DNA of 64,000 bases. Source: Peptoniphilus_A hominis (lineage in GTDB: Bacteria; Bacillota; Clostridia; Tissierellales; Peptoniphilaceae). Location of the stretch: contig NZ_JBBMFO010000006.1 in the NCBI RefSeq assembly GCF_040096015.1, positions 1 through 64,000 on the forward strand, in the 5' to 3' direction. Shown one piece after another: positions 25,601-34,851 of this stretch. Under the pieces are notes generated by a model. It saw only the letters and a list, made by a program, of their open reading frames with translations, searched no databases and had not been told where the DNA came from. The translations under genes were made by a program, and so were the position numbers. The number at the start of each line of letters is the position of its first letter. Position 1 is the stretch's first letter.

Positions 25601-28600
25601 TAGATGAAAAGATAAGACTTCATAATAAGACCTTAGGAGAAGATGAATATGGGCAGATGACTGATAAGTGGGAGGGGTATTCCAAATTCTATTTTGACCA
25701 TATAGTAGATGGAAAAATTGTTGATCACTATAAGATAGACATAGGTGATGGAAATGAGATCAACCAAAGAGATTTTGAATTTCTTTATGAACAAATAGGA
25801 AAAAGTCAGATAGAACTTAATCAAACTATAGAAGAAAATAAGATAGATGAAAAAATAATTTCCATAGACCAAATTGAAGATAGAATTTTTGATGTATTAG
25901 TTAAGGATAAAGTTTTAGAAAATGAAATTATAAAGGCAAGAGAAAACTTAGGAAATAATACCTTAGCAAGTTTTAACTCTGTATTCCAAAGAGAATATGC
26001 GAAAATCATGAGAGAAGTTGCCGATAAGCAGGGAAATCTTCCGGATGATATGAAGGCAATAGATAAGGTTAAAGAATTAAGTCTTAGAACCCAAAATAGA
26101 TATAGACAGTATTTAAATAATTCACTTGAAAACAATATAGAAGATGATAAGGAGATACTCTCTATAAAAGTGGGAGATATAGTTAGAACAGAGGATAATA
26201 AATATTTAAAAATAAAAGATATTTCCAGTGGATATGATAATAACCATAATCCAATAACATATTATTCATATGATGCCTATTTTGATAAGGACTTAAAACT
26301 ATTCTCACATTCCTTTAAAGAAAGCGATTTAAAAGCTTTAGAAGTATTAAGAAATGAAGTAGAAGAAAAATTAACAAAAGAGATTGTAGAAGATAAATTA
26401 GCAGTAAAAGTAGGATATTATTATGCTTTAGTAGATAAAGAGAAAACAAAGGATATAGAACTAGAAGAAACAGGAATTAGAGTTTATCCAAGAAAGGAAA
26501 ACTCACAAGGAAAGATCTATACTTTATATAAAGGGAAATCTTTTGAAGATAGCAGAAAAATAGACAATTTGTTTGATGAAATTACTGCCAAAATGAAAGA
26601 AGTAAACCTTACAAATTTAAATGATGTATTAGAATTCGAAAGGGAAGGTTTATTTGAAATTACTGATGATAAAGTTACAAAATTTGAGGAAGGCTATGAT
26701 ATAGATGTTCAAAGCTTTAATCAGCAATTTCCAGATTATTATAATGATATATATGTTTTTAATAAAAATCTTGAAATCAGTGGAGCATATCAAAATTTAG
26801 CACATATAAATGAAGAAAATAAAATTACTTTTAATATAAATTTATCGCAAGAAGAAAAATCCAAAATTGAAGAAATAAGAGATAAGAAACAAGTTCTTTC
26901 CAAGTTAATAGATAAGGATATCAAAGAAAAAAGGGAATACTATTTTGATCCTCAAAATGAAGAATACTTACTACTGTCAAAGAAAATAGAAGATGGATTA
27001 TTAAAAAAACCAGAAAATATTATAGATGGAAAAGAAGGGTATAAGGTAGAGCTAATCTTAGATGTTAAGGGGAAATCTCTTAAACAAAATTTACGATACA
27101 ATGGGTATATTTTAAATTCTAATCAAGCTATAAAATATAAAAGTTATAAGGACATATTAAGTAACTTACCTTATTTACTTGATGACAAACATAGAGAAGT
27201 GCTTTTAAATGGATATTTAAATCAGCAAATAGAAAATGATAGAACAAGGCAAGAAGAAAATCCATTTAAAGAAGGTATGAGTGTTAGATACAAAGGAAAA
27301 GAATACACTATAACCACCATTAACGATAATACAAGTCCTAAAACTATAGAACTAGAAGATAGCACAGGACTAATGAATGGTTTTATTACAGGAAGTGAAA
27401 TAATTCTTTTTAATGATTACAAAAATCTTGATTTAGAAGTATATAAATCTAGTGAAAAAGAAAAACAATCTATTGATAAAGGGGAACTAGTAGAACAAAT
27501 CAGCTTTGAAGATATTGACAATAATAACGAAGAAGAAGAAGTTAAAAAAGACAAAAAGACTGATAGAGAAAATATAGAAGGGGTTTCTGAAGTTTCTTTA
27601 GAAAACTATAAAATTATTAATGAAGAAGAAAACCTACCACCTTCACAGAGATTAAAAAACAACATTGAAGCTATAAATGTCTTAAAGGCTTTAGAAAAAG
27701 AAAATAGAAGTGCAAGAAAAGATGAACAGGAAATTTTGTCAAAATATATCGGCTGGGGAGGACTTTCTGATATATTTGATGAAGAAAAGGAAGGTCAATG
27801 GCTTGATGCAAGAAACTTTTTAAAAGAAAATCTAACTGGGGAAGAATATAATAGGGCAAGAGAATCAACCTTAACAGCTTTTTATACACCGAAAGTAGTT
27901 ATAGACGCTATCTATGAAAGTCTTTCTAATCTTGGATTTGAAAAAGGAAATATATTAGAACCAAGTGCTGGGACAGGGAGATTTATAGGAAATCTACCTG
28001 AAGAAATGAAAGAGTCAAACTTTTATGGAGTTGAATTAGATAGCATTAGTGGACAAATTGCCAAAGAACTTTACCCTAATGCCAATATACAAATAAAAGG
28101 ATTTGAAGAAACCAATTTTTCTAATAACCTATTTGATGTGGCCATAGGAAATATTCCTTTTGGAGAATTTAAAGTAGCAGATCGTGAGTATGAAAGAAAT
28201 AACTTTCTAATTCACGATTATTTTTTTGCTAAAACTTTAGATAAGGTTAGGGATGGAGGCATCATTGCTTTTATAACATCTTCAGGAACAATGGATAAAA
28301 AAAGTGAAGATATTAGAAGATATATATCGGAAAGGGCAGAGTTCTTAGGAGCAATAAGACTACCAAATACTACATTTAAAGGGGTAGCTGGAACAGAAGT
28401 AACTTCAGATATAATCTTTTTAAAAAAGAGAGATAGGCTATTAAAGATAGATGAAGACTGGATAAAGCTAGACAAAGATACAAAAGGACTAATATATAAT
28501 AAATACTTTGTAGATAATCCTCAGATGGTAATAGGGACTATGGAAGAAATACCGTCAAGATTTGGGACAAGCCTTGCATGTATTGAAAATAAAGATATTT

Positions 28601-31600
28601 CTTTAGAAGAAGGACTAAAAAAAGCCATTAAAAATATTCAAGGTAGGTATGAAGAAGCTCAAATAAATGATGATTTAGGAGAAGAAATAATACCAGCTGA
28701 TGATAGTGTTAAAAACTATTCTTTTGCTTTAGTGGATGATGAAATATATTTTAGAGAAAATTCAATTATGCAAAGAATATCCTTAAACCAAAAGGATAAA
28801 GATAAGGTAAAAGAATATTTAAGATTAAATGAAAGTCTAAGGAAAGTTATAACCTATCAAAGAGAAGACTATTCAGATGAAGAGATAAAAAAAGAACAAG
28901 AAAATCTAAATAAATTCTACGATGATTTCAATAGCAAACATGGAAGACTAAATTCAAAAAACAATAAAAAGTTATTTAGAGAAGATGCCAATTTTTCTTT
29001 AATTTCAACTTTGGAAAAATTAGATAAAGAAGGCAACTTTATAGGAAAATCTGACATCTTTAACAAGAGAACTATAAAAAAAGCTGTAATAATAGATCAT
29101 ACAGATAGGGCAATAGATGCTCTGGTACTCTCTATTAGTCAAAAAGGTAAAATAAATTTTGATTATATGGAAGAATTGACAGGAAAAACAAGAGATAAAT
29201 TAATAGAAGAATTAAAGGGAGAAATATTTTTAAATTTAGATTCCTTTGAACCTAATGATATAAATCCATTTAAGTCTGCTAATGAGCTAGGAGATTTTTC
29301 AAGACCTTACGTAAGTGCTGATGAATACTTGTCAGGAAATATAAGAGATAAAATTGAAGTTGTAGACTCTTATATCAAAAACATCGAAAAAGAGTTAGGA
29401 AAGGAAGAAAATCTAGAGGATAGTAAACTCTTAAAAAAAGAATTAGAAGAGTTACATTTTCAAAAAGCAAAGCTAGTGGAAGTAATGCCTAAAGCACTAG
29501 ATGCAAGTGAGATTACAGTTAGAATGGGTGCAACATGGATACCGGAACAAGATTACAAAAAATTTATGTTTGATTTGTTGAAAACACCAGTTTCATCAAG
29601 GTGGAATATAGATATTAAGTATTCTGACTTTACAGGAGAATATAGAGTTGAAGGAAAAAGCTCTGATAGGGACAATGACCTTGCTTCTTTTACCTATGGT
29701 ACAAATAGGGTAAATGCCTACAAATTGATAGAAGATACTTTAAATTTAAGAGATACTAAGGTATTTGACCAAGTAGAAGACAGTGATGGAAAGAAAAAAT
29801 CTGTGCTTAATCAAAAAGAAACAATGCTTGCAAGAAGCAAGCAAGAGATGATAAAAGAAGAATTTAAAAGCTGGATATTTGATGATGTGGAAAGAAGAAA
29901 TAGATTAGTAGAAGATTATAACGAAAGATTTAATTCCATAAGACAAAGGGAATATGATGGATCTAATCTTACTTTTGAAGGAATGAATCCTGAAATAGAA
30001 TTAAGAGCACATCAAAAAGATGCCATAGCAAGAGGTTTGTTTGGTGGAAATACTTTACTTGCCCATGAAGTAGGAGCAGGAAAAACCTTTGAAATGATAG
30101 GTATAGCCATGGAGTCAAAAAGACTTGGTATGAGTAATAAGTCAATGTTTGTTGTTCCTAACCACATTGTAGAGCAATTTGGAAGAGAATTTAATGAACT
30201 TTATCCAGGAGCTAATGTATTATGTGCTACAGAAAAAGATTTTACACCAGATAGACGAAAAAGATTTTGTAGTCGTATTGCTACAGGAAGTTTTGATGCT
30301 GTTATTATAGGGCACAGTCAATTTGAAAAAATTCCTATATCAAAAGAAAGACAAGAATATGAATTGCAAGGTCAAATTGATGAAATCATTGACTATATAG
30401 ATGAATATAAAAGAGAAAGGGATCAAAGATTTACTGTAAAGCAATTAGAAAAAACAAAGAAAAAATTAGAGACAAAGTTAGAAAAACTAAATGCTGATTA
30501 TAAGAAAGATGACGTTGTAACCTTTGAGGAACTGGGAGTAGATAAGTTATTTGTAGATGAAGCCCACGCATACAAAAACCTCTATCTATTTTCTAAAATG
30601 AGGAATGTAGCAGGAATTACTTCTACAGATTCACAAAAATCATCAGATATGCTTATGAAATGCCGCTATATGGATGAAATAACTAATAATAAAGGATTAG
30701 TATTTGCTACAGGTACACCAGTAAGTAACAGTATGGCTGAACTTTATACCATGCAGAGATATTTACAGTATGATGAATTAAAAAAGATGAAATTGCAACA
30801 TTTCGATTCTTGGGCGTCTACTTTTGGAGAAACAATAACGGCAATAGAATTAAATCCTGAGGGTAATGGTTATAGGAGCAAAACCAGATTTGCAAAATTT
30901 TATAATCTTCCTGAACTTATGAATACTGTAAAAGGATTTATGGATATTAAAACAGCTGATGTTTTAAATCTTCCTACACCAATTGCCCATTATGAAACTA
31001 TAAAAACAAAGCCTACCGAAGAACAAAAAGAAATTCTTGAAACTTTTTCCGAGAGAGCAGATAAGGTTCGTGATAAGCAGGTAGATTCAAGTGTTGATAA
31101 TATGCTATTAATAACAAATGATGGGAAGAAGATGGCGTTAGATCAAAGATTAATCAATCCTTTACTTCCTGATGATCCTAAGAGTAAGGTGAATACCTGT
31201 ATAAAAAATGTATTTAGCATTTGGGATAAATATAAAGATAAAAAATCTGCTCAATTAATATTTTGCGATATGTCTACACCAAGTAATGATTTTAATATAT
31301 ATGATGATATTAAAACAAAACTTATAGATATGGGAGTACCTGAAAATGAAATAGAATTTATTCATAAGGCAAAAAACAATATGGAAAAAGACGCTATCTT
31401 TGATAAGGTAAGAAAGGGAGAAATAAGAGTCTTACTTGGTTCAACACAGAAAATGGGAGCAGGTACTAATGCCCAAGACAAACTAATTGCAATTCACGAT
31501 CTTGATATACCATGGAGACCTGCTGATCTTTCTCAAAGGGCAGGCAGGATTGTGAGGCAGGGAAATGAGAATAAGGAAGTCCATATATTTAGATATGTAA

Positions 31601-33024
31601 CAGAAAATACTTTTGATGCCTACCTATTCCAAACCTTAGAGAATAAACAAAAATATATTTCCCAAATTATGACTTCAAAGACACCAGTAAGAGTAGCAGA
31701 AGATGTAGACGAAGCCACATTAAATTATGCTGAAATTAAAGCTCTTGCTACAGGAAACCCATTAATAAAGGAGAAAATGGATCTTGATGTTGAAGTATCT
31801 AAACTTAAAATGCTAGAGTCCAATTTTAAATCAAATCTTTACAAGCTGGAAGATAAAGTAGTTAAATTTTATCCAAAGGAAATAGAAAGATTAAAAGAGA
31901 GGATAAACGAATTAAAGAATGATATTGAAAGTGTTGAGCCTTATAGGTTTATAGATAAAAATACAAAAGAAGATAATAAATTTACTTCACTAACCATTGA
32001 TGGTAAGAAATATACAGATAAGAAAATGGCTGGAGAGTTTTTGTTGAACAAAATTAAGGGAGTTAAAATATATAGGGAAATGGATAAAGATGGAGAAAAA
32101 ATAGGTGAATATAGAAATTTTGATTTATCCATAAAATATGATTCTTTTTTCAATAAATATAACTTTATATTAAAAGGTAAGGGAGAATATAGAGGAGAGT
32201 TTGGAACAGATGGAATAGGTAATATAACAAGAATGGATAATGTATTAGATAAATTACCAGAAAGATTAGAAAATACAATTTCAAAACTAAAAGATACAGA
32301 AGAGCAATTTCAAACAGCCAAAATTGAAATACAAAAGACATTTCCACAAGCTGAACTTTTAAAGGATAAGACACTAAGACTTGCAGAAGTAAATAATTTA
32401 CTAGATATGGGAAAAAGTGAAGATATAAGCCAAGATAATCCATTACTAGAAGAAGTAAAGGAAGAATTGATAGACTTCCTTAACAGAGAATATGATGAAG
32501 AAAACAGGTTAGAGGACTTTGATACTATATTTCCTGACTTAACAGATATAGGAATAGCTTATACAACTACACCAGATGAAAAACATGAAATACAAGTAAG
32601 TTTAGATTTAATAAATTACAAGATGAACACCTATGTAGATAAGAACCTAATTGACAGCTTTCAATACACCTATGATCCCTTAGATGCAAGTGATTTAAAA
32701 GAGCTAGTACAGATAAAGACATCTATTGGCTTTTGGAATTTTAGTGAGCTTGTATCAGTAAATGAAGAAAAACTGAGAGAAGTAATGGGACTTGAAATAG
32801 ATGATGATGGCAACTTCTATGATCCATTATCTAAAGATATGGATTTAGATGGAATAATAGATAGAAATGATGCTGACTTTAGAGATAGTAAAGTGCAGGA
32901 AATAGGAGATTTTGAAAGGAAAGAAAAAACATCTATTATGGATAAATTAAAGGAATATAAGGGAAATTTAGCAGTAAATAATAATATAAAAGAAATAAAT
33001 AATAGTGAACCATGTGGCAGATAA
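22621..33024 (+). CDS. Giant polyvalent protein: ArdC-like, N6-methylase-like and SNF2 helicase domains
   Basis: A cytoplasmic 3467-residue DNA-processing protein. In order: an ArdC-like N-terminal domain (1-110), a disordered linker (about 280-430), two related 100-residue repeats (456-560, REIDTFLIHGG; 678-780, DEIDESLKRGSG), further polyvalent-protein modules, a methylase-like domain with YIGWGGLSDIF (about 1708) and SAM motif LEPSAGTGRF (about 1778), and an SNF2-type helicase with AHEVGAGKT (2480), VDEAHAYKN (2645), ATGTPVSNS (2695) and QRAGRIVRQGNE (2971). Motif IV is NIPFGEF rather than NPPY, so methylation is uncertain. A calcium-loop-like motif lies at 3400-3424. ATG 22621 is chosen over 22606 because GAGGAGG (22608-22614) is its ribosome binding site. 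Such proteins are a hallmark of Tn1549-type ICEs and may protect the incoming DNA. Confidence 0.92.
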   Translation: MPRYDIVDLSRTIYLAKEEFKKDIKKYEEYLKVSGNNYKYPYIHQISIYNMDPKATACAEFDYWKSIGRSVKRGEKGIPLLDIDSGRIKYIFDIRQTVSINHNISEVKLWKYDSKKHLNLLDEMIDKFKEKDSKLLLSQEDKIAALVESNVRGKFNKILESLSDESLKSIQKVDLFNLLKESVKISISERMEVSYQLKEENLSLLSKISSSDIDKVLSISANISKNILLDLGSEIKRLEILEKIQERKDLEQTKELKERYNKLSSDINGEINFKGGLEDEREINIGRQGIPHGGGDLHTNRQGEFLRETGRDIQDGRIGGRHGSPNTQYGNSQGNRFKETQQMGKDEIELSQGEQRRGLSDNVFARDINGSSSIKGKRDRGLYHEGRSQNDGNLGADRRTERRGLSEISEIEEEHGYDPARNRGKGDNLNLKNEEVESTSFFSAKNQGEQISFSNPISQREIDTFLIHGGNHEDGRLAVIAEFSKGKSLEEQANFLKEIYRGANGLEIEGRKISAWFGKEGAIFKDGDEARYREGHIVSWKDLANNINNLLDRGEFASNVEIVESATYEREKIAETLLYLKRDLTDETKDRYLSSLNDIKGIGFQDEKENLGKKLEDKNFINKLRKEYEVFLEEYKINPDILRFHHYKLSRIYNDINDLEIERKLYRSNLKDIAPIQSFITQDEIDESLKRGSGFSDGKKRIYEFFTEKHDLKEQADFLKNEYGVGGSSHALSAARESGEWHDAKGIKYNKGNAKEILLSWSNVARRINDLIKKNRYIDEESFEENREKKTDQQINKTEKESQEYINYQDDLPPTDNDVYIERTNNSSIYYYQGQSVASIGDDGKLIIYDEFIPNFLKEDIYSIAFEKQLDIPLDQLDDGIILEGIHDTFYIKEKEEIEGREYYLLESQSQYDDIPNIIVNSNKEVIDDDIVNGFEEFKEFYPNKNKENIGFDLDSHIKDDYWIIEFNEGSSLIEKDYTGQRLTKELLDEIREIDEKIRLHNKTLGEDEYGQMTDKWEGYSKFYFDHIVDGKIVDHYKIDIGDGNEINQRDFEFLYEQIGKSQIELNQTIEENKIDEKIISIDQIEDRIFDVLVKDKVLENEIIKARENLGNNTLASFNSVFQREYAKIMREVADKQGNLPDDMKAIDKVKELSLRTQNRYRQYLNNSLENNIEDDKEILSIKVGDIVRTEDNKYLKIKDISSGYDNNHNPITYYSYDAYFDKDLKLFSHSFKESDLKALEVLRNEVEEKLTKEIVEDKLAVKVGYYYALVDKEKTKDIELEETGIRVYPRKENSQGKIYTLYKGKSFEDSRKIDNLFDEITAKMKEVNLTNLNDVLEFEREGLFEITDDKVTKFEEGYDIDVQSFNQQFPDYYNDIYVFNKNLEISGAYQNLAHINEENKITFNINLSQEEKSKIEEIRDKKQVLSKLIDKDIKEKREYYFDPQNEEYLLLSKKIEDGLLKKPENIIDGKEGYKVELILDVKGKSLKQNLRYNGYILNSNQAIKYKSYKDILSNLPYLLDDKHREVLLNGYLNQQIENDRTRQEENPFKEGMSVRYKGKEYTITTINDNTSPKTIELEDSTGLMNGFITGSEIILFNDYKNLDLEVYKSSEKEKQSIDKGELVEQISFEDIDNNNEEEEVKKDKKTDRENIEGVSEVSLENYKIINEEENLPPSQRLKNNIEAINVLKALEKENRSARKDEQEILSKYIGWGGLSDIFDEEKEGQWLDARNFLKENLTGEEYNRARESTLTAFYTPKVVIDAIYESLSNLGFEKGNILEPSAGTGRFIGNLPEEMKESNFYGVELDSISGQIAKELYPNANIQIKGFEETNFSNNLFDVAIGNIPFGEFKVADREYERNNFLIHDYFFAKTLDKVRDGGIIAFITSSGTMDKKSEDIRRYISERAEFLGAIRLPNTTFKGVAGTEVTSDIIFLKKRDRLLKIDEDWIKLDKDTKGLIYNKYFVDNPQMVIGTMEEIPSRFGTSLACIENKDISLEEGLKKAIKNIQGRYEEAQINDDLGEEIIPADDSVKNYSFALVDDEIYFRENSIMQRISLNQKDKDKVKEYLRLNESLRKVITYQREDYSDEEIKKEQENLNKFYDDFNSKHGRLNSKNNKKLFREDANFSLISTLEKLDKEGNFIGKSDIFNKRTIKKAVIIDHTDRAIDALVLSISQKGKINFDYMEELTGKTRDKLIEELKGEIFLNLDSFEPNDINPFKSANELGDFSRPYVSADEYLSGNIRDKIEVVDSYIKNIEKELGKEENLEDSKLLKKELEELHFQKAKLVEVMPKALDASEITVRMGATWIPEQDYKKFMFDLLKTPVSSRWNIDIKYSDFTGEYRVEGKSSDRDNDLASFTYGTNRVNAYKLIEDTLNLRDTKVFDQVEDSDGKKKSVLNQKETMLARSKQEMIKEEFKSWIFDDVERRNRLVEDYNERFNSIRQREYDGSNLTFEGMNPEIELRAHQKDAIARGLFGGNTLLAHEVGAGKTFEMIGIAMESKRLGMSNKSMFVVPNHIVEQFGREFNELYPGANVLCATEKDFTPDRRKRFCSRIATGSFDAVIIGHSQFEKIPISKERQEYELQGQIDEIIDYIDEYKRERDQRFTVKQLEKTKKKLETKLEKLNADYKKDDVVTFEELGVDKLFVDEAHAYKNLYLFSKMRNVAGITSTDSQKSSDMLMKCRYMDEITNNKGLVFATGTPVSNSMAELYTMQRYLQYDELKKMKLQHFDSWASTFGETITAIELNPEGNGYRSKTRFAKFYNLPELMNTVKGFMDIKTADVLNLPTPIAHYETIKTKPTEEQKEILETFSERADKVRDKQVDSSVDNMLLITNDGKKMALDQRLINPLLPDDPKSKVNTCIKNVFSIWDKYKDKKSAQLIFCDMSTPSNDFNIYDDIKTKLIDMGVPENEIEFIHKAKNNMEKDAIFDKVRKGEIRVLLGSTQKMGAGTNAQDKLIAIHDLDIPWRPADLSQRAGRIVRQGNENKEVHIFRYVTENTFDAYLFQTLENKQKYISQIMTSKTPVRVAEDVDEATLNYAEIKALATGNPLIKEKMDLDVEVSKLKMLESNFKSNLYKLEDKVVKFYPKEIERLKERINELKNDIESVEPYRFIDKNTKEDNKFTSLTIDGKKYTDKKMAGEFLLNKIKGVKIYREMDKDGEKIGEYRNFDLSIKYDSFFNKYNFILKGKGEYRGEFGTDGIGNITRMDNVLDKLPERLENTISKLKDTEEQFQTAKIEIQKTFPQAELLKDKTLRLAEVNNLLDMGKSEDISQDNPLLEEVKEELIDFLNREYDEENRLEDFDTIFPDLTDIGIAYTTTPDEKHEIQVSLDLINYKMNTYVDKNLIDSFQYTYDPLDASDLKELVQIKTSIGFWNFSELVSVNEEKLREVMGLEIDDDGNFYDPLSKDMDLDGIIDRNDADFRDSKVQEIGDFERKEKTSIMDKLKEYKGNLAVNNNIKEINNSEPCGR
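23456..23914 (+). CDS. tnpV: TnpV-family protein, overlapping the giant gene in another frame
   Basis: A 152-codon frame lies wholly inside the giant gene, one base out of register. It has a perfect AAAGGAGG (23440-23447) eight bases before the ATG. The protein reads LNRWGRMRLNFLKENKEEDY and WGLTEELKEEDYLKYLRL, closely matching the TnpV family pattern (GRMR..YLKE, GVTEELK..). In the main frame the same DNA encodes a low-complexity glycine/arginine-rich linker, as expected if the TnpV frame is the constrained one. The function of TnpV proteins is unknown. I consider this a genuine overlapping gene rather than a chance frame; expression is not proven. Confidence 0.75.
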   Translation: MKEKLTLAGKEYLMEEGIYTPIVKENSFERQGGTYKMEELEEGMEVLIPNMAIPKEIDLKKLNRWGRMRLNFLKENKEEDYQIMYLQGILMDHLLSKEKEIEDFITREEVKMMETWGLTEELKEEDYLKYLRLKKNMDMTLQEIGEREIILI

Positions 33025-33057
33025 AACTTTTAATGAGATTATTAGAGGAAAAAGAAT

Positions 33058-34200
33058 ATGGAATTTGATAGAGATAGATTTAATGAATTTATTCGAGAAA
33101 ATTTTTCTTTTGATGGTAATACTCAGAGAATAATCAACAATATAGTTGAATATGGAATTAAAAATTTTGCCGATTCAGAAGATAAATTAGTTGGATTTAT
33201 CCAGACTACAATTGATGATCCAACAGTTGAAGAAATAAAACAATTTATTATTAGTGACGGAAAGGAAGAAGAAATAAAAGATTTAACAGATAAGAAAGAT
33301 AAAAATAGAAATGGAGGAATAAAAATGAATATAAAAAAGGGAAATGTAATTAAAACTGAATTTGGAGACACTATGGTATTGGATGTGAAAGATAATCAAG
33401 CTACCTTATTTGACGGAAAGCAATTTATTTTAGCCACAGGAGTAGAGTTTAACAAAGAAAGTGGAAAGTATGAATGGGATTCTGTTAGATACGCAAGTGA
33501 TATAAAAACAATAGCAAATATGGAAAATACAAATTTTGAAAGCATGAAAAATACAATAGATTTTTTAGCAGAATATAATCATAAAGAATTTGTAAAAGGT
33601 ATTATATCTCTTGAAACAGGAGTAGAAAATGATAATGTTCTTAATAATGCCTATGATAATTATATGAACGATTCAGTTATGGGTCTTATTGATGAAAAGT
33701 TTATTGAATATATAGACGAAGAAGAGTTAAAAGAAAATTTAGAAGCTAATCAAGAACAAGGAGATAAAGAGATGAAAGATATTGATAATAAAGAAAAGGA
33801 TACATTAAATATAGATGGAAATATAGCAACTGATATAGAAATTAAAGATTTAAAATCAAAAGATGGGAGGGACTTTAAAGTAGCCTCCTTTTCTATTGCT
33901 GAAAATGACAAGGAAGGAAATGCAAAATTCATCAGCTGCTACGCCTATAATGACAAAATCAATCAAGTAAAAAATTTGAAAAAAGGAGATTTTGTACACC
34001 TATTTGGCAAAGAAAAGAAAAGTATGGGAAAGGATAATAAGGAATACACAAATCTAAAAGTATACTCTGCAAAGTTATTAAAAGCTAAAGAGCATACTAA
34101 AGCAAAAGCATCAACACTAGGAAAATTAAAGGAATTTAAGACTAAAGGGGATATGAAAGTGGATGAAAAGAAGAAAAAGGATAATAGCATAGAAAGGTAA
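33058..34200 (+). CDS. SSB-like OB-fold protein with N-terminal element domain
   Basis: A 380-residue protein. The C-terminal part (about residues 250-345) reads as a single-stranded DNA-binding OB fold: an initial GNIATDIEIKDL strand, FKVASFSIAENDKEGNAKF, YAYNDKINQVKNLKKGDFVHLFG and LKVYSAKLLKA. The N-terminal 230 residues contain a short helical domain and a middle region I do not recognise. The last 30 residues are strongly basic rather than carrying the acidic SSB tail. It is 33 bases after the giant methylase-helicase gene and is probably cotranscribed, so it may coat the transferred strand or work with the helicase. AGAGGAA precedes ATG 33058. Confidence 0.7.
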   Translation: MEFDRDRFNEFIRENFSFDGNTQRIINNIVEYGIKNFADSEDKLVGFIQTTIDDPTVEEIKQFIISDGKEEEIKDLTDKKDKNRNGGIKMNIKKGNVIKTEFGDTMVLDVKDNQATLFDGKQFILATGVEFNKESGKYEWDSVRYASDIKTIANMENTNFESMKNTIDFLAEYNHKEFVKGIISLETGVENDNVLNNAYDNYMNDSVMGLIDEKFIEYIDEEELKENLEANQEQGDKEMKDIDNKEKDTLNIDGNIATDIEIKDLKSKDGRDFKVASFSIAENDKEGNAKFISCYAYNDKINQVKNLKKGDFVHLFGKEKKSMGKDNKEYTNLKVYSAKLLKAKEHTKAKASTLGKLKEFKTKGDMKVDEKKKKDNSIER

Positions 34201-34536
34201 AAGATTATAGGGGGCAGGTTTTAGGATTGCCTTTATTTTTTTGATAAGTTTGCAATATCGGTTATACATTAATATTCTTAATATAATAATGTATAAACAT
34301 AACAACAAGTTTAAATCAAAAAACTATTAGTAGATAATTAAAATTAATCAGCAATGATCATTAATTTTCATATATGTAATTTTATTTTTGCAATTGATAT
34401 TAATATATATGATAAAATTTCAAAGTTTTGCGAAATTACGTAAACTTAACAGAATTAGAAAATTGTCCTTGAAATAAACTTTTAGAAGAATCGATTATTC
34501 AATATCGTAAATATAGAAAAATAAGACAAAAGTAAG
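34201..34536. other. Non-coding, very AT-rich boundary of the RiPP cargo
   Basis: No gene is visible. A weak hairpin with GGCAG/TTGCC arms near 34213-34234 and a T run may terminate the preceding operon. The rest is AT-rich without repeats I can resolve. The change from transfer genes to cargo occurs in this stretch. Confidence 0.5.
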
Positions 34537-34589
34537 CTGACAAAAATAAGATTAAATAATATTATAAAGACAGTACAACAAAAGTTGTA
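34537..34589 (+). promoter_or_regulatory. Promoter and operator-like palindrome of the RiPP operon
   Basis: -35 CTGACA (34537-34542), 17-base spacer, -10 TATTAT (34560-34565). The expected transcription start falls near 34572, and directly there TACAAC (34574-34579) and GTTGTA (34584-34589) form a perfect palindrome around AAAA. The response regulator encoded at the end of the cluster is the natural candidate to bind it, but another regulator is possible. Confidence 0.6.
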
Positions 34590-34788
34590 TTTGCGTTGTT
34601 TACTAAGATTTAGAAAGGAGAACTTTTATGAAATCAGTTAATGAAGTGAAACTTTGGACGGAAGTTGAAATTGAAGAGCTTGAAGAAAGAGAAGAATATA
34701 TTTCTTGTTTGTGTTGTTGGAGAATTTAGTATAATTTAACGTTTTTAGCTTTAAAGTTGTGAAACTTAATTAGTGAACAACGCAAAAA
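34588..34788. repeat. 17-bp inverted repeat flanking the RiPP precursor gene
   Basis: TATTTGCGTTGTTTACT (34588-34604) and the reverse complement of 34772-34788 agree at 15 of 17 positions, with an uninterrupted nine-base core. The arms lie just outside the precursor gene. They may be regulator sites in opposite orientation, arms of a long RNA stem enclosing the gene, or ends of a small mobile cassette. Confidence 0.7.
34628..34729 (+). CDS. Candidate RiPP precursor peptide (33 aa, Cys-rich C-terminus)
   Basis: An AAAGGAG ribosome binding site lies seven bases before an ATG opening a 33-codon frame. The peptide has an acidic, helical leader-like part (EIEELEEREE) and ends in a compact core YISCLCCWRI with three cysteines and a tryptophan. 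It lies directly upstream of a radical SAM/SPASM gene and an M50 protease gene, and has its own promoter, which is the layout of ribosomally made, post-translationally modified peptides. Likely modifications are thioether or carbon-carbon links involving Cys or Trp, or epimerisation; the sequence does not say which. I recognise no known precursor family. A possible cleavage site is after the glutamate-rich stretch. Confidence 0.75.
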   Translation: MKSVNEVKLWTEVEIEELEEREEYISCLCCWRI

Positions 34789-34791
34789 AAT

Positions 34792-34825
34792 ATGGCGGTG
34801 TTGTTATTATTAATGGCATCGCCAT
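34792..34825 (+). promoter_or_regulatory. Hairpin between precursor and maturase genes
   Basis: ATGGCGGTG (34792-34800) pairs with CATCGCCAT (34817-34825, one G-U pair) in a nine-pair stem with a 16-base loop. No T run follows. It could act as a weak attenuator or 3' stabiliser that lets the precursor be made in excess over the enzymes. Confidence 0.55.
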
Positions 34826-34851
34826 AATACTACACATTAGGAGGACTAAAC

